Positions 7,074-13,953 of a DNA stretch of 16,123 bases are shown piece after piece. The notes under the pieces are model-generated. The model was not told the origin of the DNA, searched no databases, and saw only the letters and a program-made list of their open reading frames with translations. Source of the stretch: Pseudomonadota bacterium. GTDB lineage: Bacteria > Pseudomonadota > Alphaproteobacteria > Rhizobiales > Hyphomicrobiaceae. The stretch lies in contig JAEZBZ010000331.1 of assembly GCA_023412745.1 (NCBI GenBank), forward strand, positions 1 to 16,123, read 5' to 3'. Each line of letters begins with the position of its first letter. The first letter of the stretch is position 1. A program made the translations under genes and the position numbers.

Positions 7074-8585
7074 TCACGGACGATCTTGGGTCCGCAGCGC
7101 CGTCTTCAGTATTTTGCCATAGTTGTTCTTGGGTAGGCTGTCGACAAAGCGGTACAGTTTGGGGCGTTTGAAGCGCGCGATATTGTTCAGGCATAGCGCA
7201 TCCAATGCCTCAGCCGTTATTCCGCTGCCGCGGCGCGCAACGATATACGCGACGACTTCCTCCCCCCAATCAGCATGTGGAAACCCCACTACGGCGCATT
7301 CGATGACGTCCGTGTGAGTGAGCAGCACCTCTTCGATCTCACGTGGATAGATATTCGATCCGCCGGAGATGATGAGATCCTTCGAGCGGTCCTTGAGGGT
7401 CAGGAAACCGCTTTCATTCACGCTTCCGAGATCTCCGGTCCAGAGCCATCCGTCGCGGAGCGATTTGGCATTGGCATCCGGATTGTTCCAGTAACCCTGC
7501 ATCACGCAATCGCTGCGCGTAATGACTTCGCCGATCTCGCCGGGTGGCAGTTCGCGTGCGTTCTCATCAACAATGCGAAATGCCACGCCGGTACGGGCTA
7601 CGCCGACGCTGCCTAGACGCTGCTCATAATCGGGATGTGTGATGTCGGCGTGAGTGGCCTTGTCGAGGCCGGTAATCGTCATCGGCGTCTCGCCCTGGCC
7701 ATACACCTGATAAAAGCGCGGGCCGAAAAGCGCGATGCTGCGTTTCATGTCGGCGATATACATCGGCGCGCCGCCATAAATGATGGTTTTCAGACCGCGC
7801 GTATCGGTATTGCCGGCGCTAGGGTGATTGATCAGCCGTACGAGCATGGTCGGCGCGGCAAACGTACTGACGTTGCCGAATTGCGCGAAAGCCGCCAGAA
7901 CCTGCTCGACGTCAAATCCGTCAAGCACGACGTTATTGCCGCCATGGGCAATGTGGGCGAGGCCATACAAGCCGGAGCCATGCGAAAGCGGCGCGGCGTG
8001 CAGCATGGTATCGGTGGGTCCGAGAAAATCGATGTCCGCCGTATAGGCGTGGACCATGAAAAGCAGATTGCGGTGGGTCAGAACTGCGCCTTTGGGGCGG
8101 CCCGTGGTTCCGCTAGTGTAAAATAGCCAAGCTTCATCGCTCGCATCGTTTGTAATCGATGAGACGGCATCACCCGTCAGCAGTGCCGCATAATCGCGCG
8201 AGCCGGTGACGATCAGCGTCGGCCACGTTTCGCCAGGAAAGGCCGCAGTTTTATCGGCGAGATCCGGCGTCGTGATCACCAGCCGGGCGCCGCTATTGGA
8301 GAGAATCCAGGCTAGTTCCTTGGGATGCAGTTTGGCGTTGATGGGAACGGCGGCCAGGCCCGCGCGCCAGGCCGCGTAGAGCATTACGAGAAATTCGGGG
8401 CAGTTTTCGAGGAACAAGCCGATCCGATCGCCTGGCCTCAGCCCATGCCGGTTGCGCAAACTGCCAGCGACAGCGGCGACCTGCTGTTCGAATTGGGCGT
8501 ATGTGACCACGCCTTGATCGGACGTAATGGCGGGCCGATCCGGCAGACGCTTGGCGACAGCTTGCAGACTAAGCGAGAGATTCAT
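7074..8585 (-). CDS. AMP-forming acyl-CoA synthetase (fatty/organic acid:CoA ligase)
   Basis: 503-residue member of the ANL adenylating superfamily, which activates a carboxylic acid with ATP to an acyl-AMP and then to acyl-CoA. Visible motifs in order: phosphate loop YTSGTTGRPKG (156-166), YGQGET (295-300), TGD (383-385) with the hinge region DRSKDLIISGG (399-409), and C-terminal KNNYGKILK (486-494), whose K491 position matches the catalytic lysine of adenylation. Length is typical for short ligases of this class (about 500-550). There is no signal peptide or membrane segment. The ATG at 8585 has GAGAGG 9 bases upstream; an in-frame ATG three codons earlier would touch that site, so it is less likely. 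It is not clearly cotranscribed with the AsmA gene, which ends in a terminator-like hairpin. Substrate chain length cannot be read from sequence. Confidence 0.93.
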   Translation of the reverse strand: MNLSLSLQAVAKRLPDRPAITSDQGVVTYAQFEQQVAAVAGSLRNRHGLRPGDRIGLFLENCPEFLVMLYAAWRAGLAAVPINAKLHPKELAWILSNSGARLVITTPDLADKTAAFPGETWPTLIVTGSRDYAALLTGDAVSSITNDASDEAWLFYTSGTTGRPKGAVLTHRNLLFMVHAYTADIDFLGPTDTMLHAAPLSHGSGLYGLAHIAHGGNNVVLDGFDVEQVLAAFAQFGNVSTFAAPTMLVRLINHPSAGNTDTRGLKTIIYGGAPMYIADMKRSIALFGPRFYQVYGQGETPMTITGLDKATHADITHPDYEQRLGSVGVARTGVAFRIVDENARELPPGEIGEVITRSDCVMQGYWNNPDANAKSLRDGWLWTGDLGSVNESGFLTLKDRSKDLIISGGSNIYPREIEEVLLTHTDVIECAVVGFPHADWGEEVVAYIVARRGSGITAEALDALCLNNIARFKRPKLYRFVDSLPKNNYGKILKTALRTQDRP

Positions 8586-8721
8586 CGCGCGCGCATCCTC
8601 TCGGCAGGCGTGTTTTTCCGTAGGCTAAAGCGCGTGTGGAAAACTGCGAAGCAGATTTGCGTTATGTCGCCATGGAGGCGTGGCGGCGAAACTGACGGTT
8701 TGGAGCAGCTCCTTGTAATAG

Positions 8722-8745
8722 AAAAGCCGGTCAGCGGTCCGGCTT
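8722..8745 (-). terminator. Terminator-like hairpin embracing the AsmA stop codon
   Basis: Minus-strand arms AAGCCGG (8739-8745) and CCGGCTT (8724-8730) form a 7-bp perfect stem around an 8-base loop. The strand continues TTCTATTA, a modest U-rich tail. The upstream arm is made of the last codons of the AsmA gene (Lys-Pro and the first base of Asp) and the TGA sits in the loop. The weak T run makes termination efficiency uncertain. Confidence 0.6.
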
Positions 8746-11004
8746 CACCAATTGGCGGAACAGATCGCGGGCTTTCTGCCGGGTTTCCTTATCGATCTTG
8801 CCGTCTTCGCCGACGAGACCATGCACGATTTCGTTGACGTCCTTGCCTTTGAACTGGCGCCCGATCTCTTTCACGGTCTCGACCGCTTTGTCGGGATCCT
8901 TCAGCACGCCGTCGAGCACCGGCTGGACGTTGGGCCGGTCCCATGAGCCTGTTATGCGTACCGGCAACTCGAAGCCGGACAATTGCGGCCCGCCCTGCCC
9001 CGTCGAGACAAGCTTTGGGCGCAGCGTGTAGTCGAGGGTGCGCGATGGCAGGTTGGCCGAACCGGCGCCCGAAACCTGCATCAGCGGGCTAATAAGGCGC
9101 AGATCGCGGGTGTGCGCTATGCCGTCGGTGATCTTGAAGGTCGCGGATGCCTCGCTGAATGGGGTGCGCTGGTCCATGTTGCGATCGAAGCCGGGAATGC
9201 GCCCCTGCTGCAATCCGCGAATGGTCTGGGGAATGTCATAGCCGACGAGGGCGCCCTCGCGCAGGTGGAATTGGGCTTCGCCGTTCAAAGTTTCGATGAG
9301 CAGCCGTTCCGATTTGCCACGTCCGGCAACGGCCAGCGAAATACGTCCCTTGCCGGCGATCCAGTCGAAGTCGCTTGCGTCCTTGAGCAGGCCGCCCGCG
9401 GACACCTCCTCGAACAGCATGCTGAGCTGCAGCGTCGGGTCGGTGTGTGCCGCATTCAGGATGATGACGCCGCGGCCACGGCCTTCGTACAGCGCGATGT
9501 CGTCGATATTGGCCTGCAGCACGCGGTTGTCGAGCGTCGCGGAAATACGCGCCGGACCTGACACCACGTCGCGATACAGCACGCGATCAGTCGCCAGTTT
9601 CAACGTGCCGTCGGCGAGAGCCAGGGTGGCCAGATTGAACGGCGTCTCGCTCCACCCGTGCCGGGCGAAGAAGCCGCGAACCTGTGGGCGCAACGTCGGC
9701 GATGTAGGTTCGCTTTCGTCGCGCTCGAGCAGATCATCGATGGAGTTCGCCGGGAGCTGGACTTTGGATCGTGGCATGCGACGCAGTGTGTCGCGTGTAT
9801 TGCCGCCAGCTTCGCCCATGGCCAAGAGGCGATTGAGGTTCAGCTCGGCCACATGCAGGTCGCCGCGCAGGCGCGGCCGTGGTCCGCCCCATTGATCCAC
9901 CGCGATGGCGCCGCGCAGCGCTGAGCCGTCGATATGGATATCGGCATTGCTGAGTTCTGAAGCCTCGCTGGAGTGCCGCAGGCGGCCGGTCAGGCTGAGC
10001 GGCCCGCGCCCGTCGCCGCTGGTCATCGGTTTGCCGAGCCAACCCGCCAGGGCGCGCAGGGACTCAGCCTTCAGTGTCAGCTCGCCGGCGAGATCGGCCT
10101 TTGCGGGATCGACCGTGCCGGTGAAGCCAACCTCGATGGGTTTGCCTGATACGCGCACCTGCAGAGGCATGGCACCGCCGCGTCGCAGATCGTCTGGCGA
10201 GGCAAAGGTGGCTTCGACGGCGACCCGCTCGCGACGCCAGATTCCCTTGCCGGTTGCTATAACAGGCGCGCCTGGCGCCGGCAGAGCCAATGTGAGGTCG
10301 AGGTCGCTGATGGTCTCTTCGACGGCGCGCCGGTCGTCACGGTAGCGCACCGTGCCGCCTTCGATGTGAATGTTATCGAGCCACAGCCGCTTCGCCGCGG
10401 CTTTGCCGGCGCTGCCCGGAAACTGCGCATAGATCGGACGTGGCAGCGCGGGCGTGGCGGGTGCGTCGGCGAAATCCCAGGTGCGGCGGCCGTTTCTATC
10501 GATGTGCAGGTTGAGCTCGGGGCTGCGCAGCACCACACGATCGATGCGCATCTCGCCGCGCAGCAGGGCGAACAGCGGCACCTTGGCGTCGATCGCCGCG
10601 ACACGCATTGTGGGATCGCTGGACATGCCGGGCGGCGGCGACAGCGACACCCGCGCCATGCTGATGCCGACGTCCGGGAAGAACCGCAGCGAAGTGTCGC
10701 CGGCAACGTGCAGGTCGCGTCCGGTGCGTTCGCGTACTTCTTGGATCAGCCGGTCGCGGACGAGATCGGTCGGGGCGGCGATGACCAGGAATGTCCCGGC
10801 GGCCACTACGAGCATGACGATCGTCACGACCGTCCACAGCAGGAACGCGCCAATGCCGCCGCGGCGACGCGGGGGGGCGGCGCGTGATGATCCCGTCGGC
10901 GGTCTACGCTGGGCTCCGCCTGGCGCGCGTGGCCGCGGCGGCTGTCCGTGCCGCAACTGGCCATGCCGTCCGCGATCCGTGCCCGGTGTCTGTGATTGTG
11001 TCAT
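8731..11004 (-). CDS. AsmA-family inner-membrane-anchored periplasmic protein
   Basis: 757 residues. A basic, proline- and arginine-rich cytoplasmic tail (1-50) precedes one membrane anchor (about 51-77, FLLWTVVTIVMLVVAAGTFL), followed by a large periplasmic part. Residues about 80-190 resemble the AsmA N-terminal region (DLVRDRLIQEV, then a TGRDLHVAGD segment). The C-terminal third (about 560-710) resembles the conserved AsmA C-terminal domain, with LNGEAQFHLREGALVGYDI and LRLISPLMQVSGAG. AsmA-like proteins form long beta-groove bridges that carry phospholipid between the inner and outer membranes; that mechanism is known for larger relatives and is inferred here. No catalytic motif is seen. 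Start at ATG 11004; AAAGAGG lies 13 bases upstream, a loose fit. It is divergent from the abrB-like gene with 233 bases between. Confidence 0.87.
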   Translation of the reverse strand: MTQSQTPGTDRGRHGQLRHGQPPRPRAPGGAQRRPPTGSSRAAPPRRRGGIGAFLLWTVVTIVMLVVAAGTFLVIAAPTDLVRDRLIQEVRERTGRDLHVAGDTSLRFFPDVGISMARVSLSPPPGMSSDPTMRVAAIDAKVPLFALLRGEMRIDRVVLRSPELNLHIDRNGRRTWDFADAPATPALPRPIYAQFPGSAGKAAAKRLWLDNIHIEGGTVRYRDDRRAVEETISDLDLTLALPAPGAPVIATGKGIWRRERVAVEATFASPDDLRRGGAMPLQVRVSGKPIEVGFTGTVDPAKADLAGELTLKAESLRALAGWLGKPMTSGDGRGPLSLTGRLRHSSEASELSNADIHIDGSALRGAIAVDQWGGPRPRLRGDLHVAELNLNRLLAMGEAGGNTRDTLRRMPRSKVQLPANSIDDLLERDESEPTSPTLRPQVRGFFARHGWSETPFNLATLALADGTLKLATDRVLYRDVVSGPARISATLDNRVLQANIDDIALYEGRGRGVIILNAAHTDPTLQLSMLFEEVSAGGLLKDASDFDWIAGKGRISLAVAGRGKSERLLIETLNGEAQFHLREGALVGYDIPQTIRGLQQGRIPGFDRNMDQRTPFSEASATFKITDGIAHTRDLRLISPLMQVSGAGSANLPSRTLDYTLRPKLVSTGQGGPQLSGFELPVRITGSWDRPNVQPVLDGVLKDPDKAVETVKEIGRQFKGKDVNEIVHGLVGEDGKIDKETRQKARDLFRQLVKPDR

Positions 11005-11081
11005 CTGCCGATATCAGCCTCTTTGGCAAAAGGCGGCAACCAGATGATTCTATGGCATCCGATTATGTCACCGGCCGGGAT

Positions 11082-11110
11082 TTGACCGATCCCGCCTCTA
11101 CCGTTATCCA
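11082..11110 (+). promoter_or_regulatory. Possible sigma70-type promoter for the abrB-like gene
   Basis: TTGACC (11082-11087), a 17-base spacer, then TATCCA (11105-11110). The -35 is a 5/6 match and the spacing ideal, but the -10 is poor. It would leave a leader of about 120 bases before the ATG at 11238. Read by eye only. Confidence 0.3.
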
Positions 11111-11237
11111 CGGCGCGCTGCAATCGCTTCCGATAGCAGTGAACCGTGAGTTCGTCGCCATGCCCTCTGACCTGCCGGCTGTTCCAGCCCTGGCGGGCAA
11201 TGTGTCGCGGCCAACACAATCGGCAAAGGACACGTGA

Positions 11238-12362
11238 ATGCCAGACGGATCGCGCGGCGGTGGTGAAGATCATAAGTCTTCCCAAGGCGTTATGTCGACC
11301 GTTGGGCGGCTGAAGAGGATACAGCCCGGGCGCGTCGCCATTGGTTACGGCATCGGCTTTGCCGGTGCTTCTCTGTTCGTGTTCCTTAAACTGCCTTTGC
11401 CCTGGTTCCTGGGTGCGCTGACCGTCTGCCTGATTGCCGCGGTACTAAATGTGCCGTTCACGCCGCCGCGTTTCATGTCGATCCCGGTGCGTGCTGTGCT
11501 CGGCGTTGCCATCGGCGCATCATTCACACCGGCGCTGATGGATAACTTCGTTGGCATGATCGGCAGCCTGCTCATGCTGGTGCCATACATGGTGATCATC
11601 ATCGCGGCCGGCATGCTGTTCTTCCGTCGCCTTGCTGGGTTTGACGCGCCAACAGCGTTCTTTGCCGCCGTTCCGGGCGGCCTGACCGACATGGTGTCGA
11701 TGGGCGCCGATGCCGGAGCCAATCCGCGGACGGTGACGCTGGTGCAGGCGACCCGCATTCTGTTGATCGTGTTTTTGCTGCCGTTCTGGCTGCAACTCGC
11801 TGACGGCCAGGGTCTCGGCGGCGCCCCGCTGCCGGGTAGCCCTCTCGCGCAGCTCGGTATCTGGGATGGCCTCGTTCTTCTCGGACTGGGCTTTTTCGGT
11901 TGGCAATTGGCGATGCGGATAGGCCTTGCCGGCGCGCCGTTGATCGGGCCGATGCTGCTCAGCGGTATCGTCCATGCCACGGGGCTGTCGGCCGCAAAGG
12001 TGCCGATCGAGATCATCGTCCTGGCGCAGGTGACGCTTGGCGTGCTCCTGGGCGCTCAGTTTCGTGGCGTGACGTGGAAGGAATTTTCCACAACGCTGGC
12101 GTGGAGCTCGGTTTTCGCCGTGATCCTGGTGATCGTGACCGGCTTCGTTGCGATCGGCGTGTCGCACCTGACCGGCTTTGACAGCACCAGCGTGCTGCTC
12201 GCCTATGCCCCGGGTGGCCAGGCCGAGATGAACCTGCTGGCTTATATCCTGGGATTGGACGTTGCCTTCACGGCTCTGCACCATCTGGTGCGGCTGGCGA
12301 TCGTGATCTTCGGTGCGCAGATGGTGTTCGCTGCCCGCAAGGACTGGCGCAACGGCGGCTGA
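11238..12362 (+). CDS. AbrB-family polytopic membrane protein (often mislabelled ammonia monooxygenase)
   Basis: 374-residue membrane protein with about ten hydrophobic segments. It has the internal duplication of the AbrB family (PF05145): each half ends in a PGG-containing loop followed by a long helix, AVPGGLTDMVSMG (144-156) in the first and YAPGGQAEMNLLAYILGLD (323-341) in the second. E. coli AbrB is of similar length (348). The family is probably a transporter or channel; its substrate is not established, and the database name ammonia monooxygenase is unfounded. AAAGGA 7 bases before ATG 11238 supports the start; a second in-frame ATG at residue 19 is possible. The gene is followed at once by a HisD-like dehydrogenase, which suggests uptake of that enzyme's substrate or export of a product (inference). 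Confidence 0.88.
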   Translation: MPDGSRGGGEDHKSSQGVMSTVGRLKRIQPGRVAIGYGIGFAGASLFVFLKLPLPWFLGALTVCLIAAVLNVPFTPPRFMSIPVRAVLGVAIGASFTPALMDNFVGMIGSLLMLVPYMVIIIAAGMLFFRRLAGFDAPTAFFAAVPGGLTDMVSMGADAGANPRTVTLVQATRILLIVFLLPFWLQLADGQGLGGAPLPGSPLAQLGIWDGLVLLGLGFFGWQLAMRIGLAGAPLIGPMLLSGIVHATGLSAAKVPIEIIVLAQVTLGVLLGAQFRGVTWKEFSTTLAWSSVFAVILVIVTGFVAIGVSHLTGFDSTSVLLAYAPGGQAEMNLLAYILGLDVAFTALHHLVRLAIVIFGAQMVFAARKDWRNGG

Positions 12363-12423
12363 TGCCCAATCGCGCGTGTTGCGTGGCGGAGCCTATCGGA
12401 CGCAGTATGTGCGCCGACAGTCT

Positions 12424-13755
12424 GTGCTAGGCGAGAGGCGTGATAAGGCGATCCGCACAGTAAAGAAGGCGACCAAAACTCCCCAAAGTGGCGAGGATGA
12501 AACGCGGCAGCGCGTTGCCGATATGCTCAAGGAGATCGAGCTCGGCGGTGAGGCGGTGGCCAGGGCGTACGGCGAGAAACTCGACGGCTATATGGGCCCG
12601 ATCGAGATAACGCAGGCCGAGATCGCCGCTGCCGCTGCAAAAATCCCCGAGCAACTGAAACAGGACATCGCGTTCTCGCACCAGCGTGTGCGCGCGTTTG
12701 CCGAACGCCAGAAGGCCAGCGTCAGCGCTTTCGAGACCGAGATCGAGCCGGGCATTGTGCTCGGCCAGCGTCTGATCCCGGTCGCGACGGCGGGCTGCTA
12801 TGTGCCCGGCGGGCGGTATGCGCATGTCGCCTCGGCGATCATGAGCATCACGACGGCCAAGGTGGCGGGCGTACGCAATGTCATTGCATGTTCGGCGCCG
12901 CACGGGGCCGCAGGCGTCAATCCCGGCATTCTCTACGCGATGCACTATTGCGGCGCCGACCGGATCCTGGCGCTCGGTGGCGTCCAGGGCATCGCTGCTC
13001 TGGCGTTCGGCCTGTTCACGGGACATCCAGCCGATATTCTGGTCGGGCCGGGCAACAGGTTCGTCGCCGAAGCCAAGCGCATGCTGTTCGGCCGCGGCGG
13101 TATCGATCTGTTCGCGGGGCCGACGGAAATCGCCATCATTGCCGATGCCAGCGCCGACCCGGCGATCGTCGCGGCGGATCTCGTCGGCCAATCGGAACAC
13201 GGCCCCGATAGCCCGGCGTGGCTGGTCACGACGAGTGAGCAACTGGCCGAGGATGTCCTCGCGCGCGTTCCGCAGTTGATCGCCGCGCTGCCGGAAGGCC
13301 AGCGCCGGACATCCGAAGCGGCGTGGCGCGATTATGGCGAGATCGTCGTTGCCGACAGCAACGAGGAGACGGCGCAGATCTCGGATCAATGGGCGGCGGA
13401 GCATTTGGAATTGCTGACAGCCGACAACGCGTGGTTCATCGATCGGCTGAAGAACTACGGCTCGCTGTTCGTCGGCGAGGAGACCACCGTCGCTTATGGT
13501 GACAAGGCGCAGGGCACCAATCACATCCTGCCGACCAAAGGTGCGGCGCGGTACACCGGCGGGCTGTCGGTGCACAAGTTCATCAAGGTGGTGACGACGC
13601 AGCGCATGACCCGCGAGGCCTCCCGCAATGTCGCCACCGCAACGGCGCGCATCTCGCGGCTGGAAGGCATGGAGGCGCACGCGCGCACGGCGGATATCCG
13701 TCTGGCGAAGTACTTCCCTGGCGAAAACTTCAATCTCGATGTCCAGGATTTATGA
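12424..13755 (+). CDS. HisD-superfamily NAD-dependent dehydrogenase, sulfopropanediol 3-dehydrogenase (HpsN)-like
   Basis: 443 residues from GTG 12424. The histidinol dehydrogenase fold is clear, with the full catalytic set: zinc ligands in GQSEHG (Q256, H259), the catalytic pair in AAEHLEL (E326, H327), D360 in GDKAQGTNHILPT and H419 in GMEAHA. Four of these fall at the same numbers as in E. coli HisD. The nucleotide loop reads AGCYVPGGRYAHVAS, and the C-terminus ARTADIRLAKYFPGENFNLD, as I recall for HpsN-type enzymes, which oxidise 2,3-dihydroxypropane-1-sulfonate to sulfolactate; true HisD differs there. No his or suy genes flank it, so the substrate is open. The start is uncertain: no ATG follows the abrB stop, the candidates are GTG 12376, 12409 and 12424, and an ATG at 12313 would lie inside abrB. 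No convincing ribosome binding site is seen. It is likely cotranscribed with the abrB-like gene. Confidence 0.85.
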   Translation: MLGERRDKAIRTVKKATKTPQSGEDETRQRVADMLKEIELGGEAVARAYGEKLDGYMGPIEITQAEIAAAAAKIPEQLKQDIAFSHQRVRAFAERQKASVSAFETEIEPGIVLGQRLIPVATAGCYVPGGRYAHVASAIMSITTAKVAGVRNVIACSAPHGAAGVNPGILYAMHYCGADRILALGGVQGIAALAFGLFTGHPADILVGPGNRFVAEAKRMLFGRGGIDLFAGPTEIAIIADASADPAIVAADLVGQSEHGPDSPAWLVTTSEQLAEDVLARVPQLIAALPEGQRRTSEAAWRDYGEIVVADSNEETAQISDQWAAEHLELLTADNAWFIDRLKNYGSLFVGEETTVAYGDKAQGTNHILPTKGAARYTGGLSVHKFIKVVTTQRMTREASRNVATATARISRLEGMEAHARTADIRLAKYFPGENFNLDVQDL

Positions 13756-13805
13756 TCGCAGGCGGGTTTTCCGGACCTCGCCATGTCGTTCGCGCCGCCA
13801 ACTGT

Positions 13806-13845
13806 GCATTGCGCGCAGCCCTGCTGACCGCAATGCTGCATTGCG
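13806..13845. promoter_or_regulatory. Operator-like palindrome with an extra half-site
   Basis: Bases 13829-13845 read CGCAATGCTGCATTGCG, a perfect palindrome of two 8-bp arms around a single T. The same 8-mer, GCATTGCG, occurs once more at 13806-13813, giving the order right, left, right within 40 bases. This lies between the HpsN-like and MBL genes, upstream of a possible short leader frame. It fits a dimeric regulator's operator with an auxiliary half-site. As RNA it could also form competing hairpins. There is no T run, so terminator function is unlikely. The regulator is not encoded in the window. Confidence 0.55.
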
Positions 13846-13857
13846 AGGGTCGTGCGA

Positions 13858-13953
13858 ATGAGGGTTAAAGGAGCAGTCTTGGCGGCCGAAAGCCGCCTCC
13901 TGCCCTGCGCGCTTTTCGCCGCCACGATCATAGGGATTAGCCTGCTGCCATGA
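13858..13953 (+). CDS. Possible 31-residue leader peptide overlapping the MBL start
   Basis: ATG 13858 opens a 31-codon frame ending in TGA 13951-13953, which overlaps the MBL ATG (13950) as ATGA. An alternative TTG start at 13879 has a strong AAAGGAG 5 bases upstream and gives 24 residues. The product would begin with basic residues (MRVKGAV) and end in a hydrophobic stretch (LFAATIIGISLLP), like a small membrane peptide. The MBL gene itself lacks a good ribosome binding site, so translational coupling from this frame would explain its start. I know no homolog; it may be only a translational leader or chance. Confidence 0.35.
   Translation: MRVKGAVLAAESRLLPCALFAATIIGISLLP
13881..13897 (+). 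repeat. Hairpin GGCGGC-CGAAA-GCCGCC in the leader of the MBL gene
   Basis: Perfect 6-bp GC stem with a 5-base loop, immediately downstream of the AAAGGAG element and including the last base of the possible TTG start. In mRNA it could hinder or pause ribosomes loading there. No T run follows, so it is not a terminator. Confidence 0.4.

Noticed and set aside
7061..7077. GTGAG/CTCAC inverted repeat at the acyl-CoA synthetase stop as a terminator
   Set aside because: The stem is only 5 bp and no T run follows on the minus strand.
8983..9561. Plus-strand open frame of 192 codons, and similar ones up to 11047
   Set aside because: Shadows of the AsmA gene, whose membrane anchor and conserved C-terminal region establish the minus-strand frame.
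11238..12362. Ammonia monooxygenase
   Set aside because: This is a historical database label for the AbrB family. The protein is a duplicated multi-pass membrane protein with no oxygenase metal site that I can see.
12427..13680. 417-codon open frame on the minus strand
   Set aside because: It lies entirely antisense to the HpsN-like gene, which has all its catalytic residues. Its Arg- and Asp-rich product is the usual mirror of GC-biased codons.
12424..13755. Annotation as the histidine-biosynthesis enzyme hisD
   Set aside because: The active site is shared by the superfamily, but the AGCYVPGGRYAHVAS loop and the C-terminus resemble HpsN-type enzymes, and there are no his genes nearby.
13881..13897. 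GGCGGC hairpin as a terminator of the HpsN-like gene
   Set aside because: It is followed by TCCTGCCC with no T tract and lies inside a candidate translated leader.
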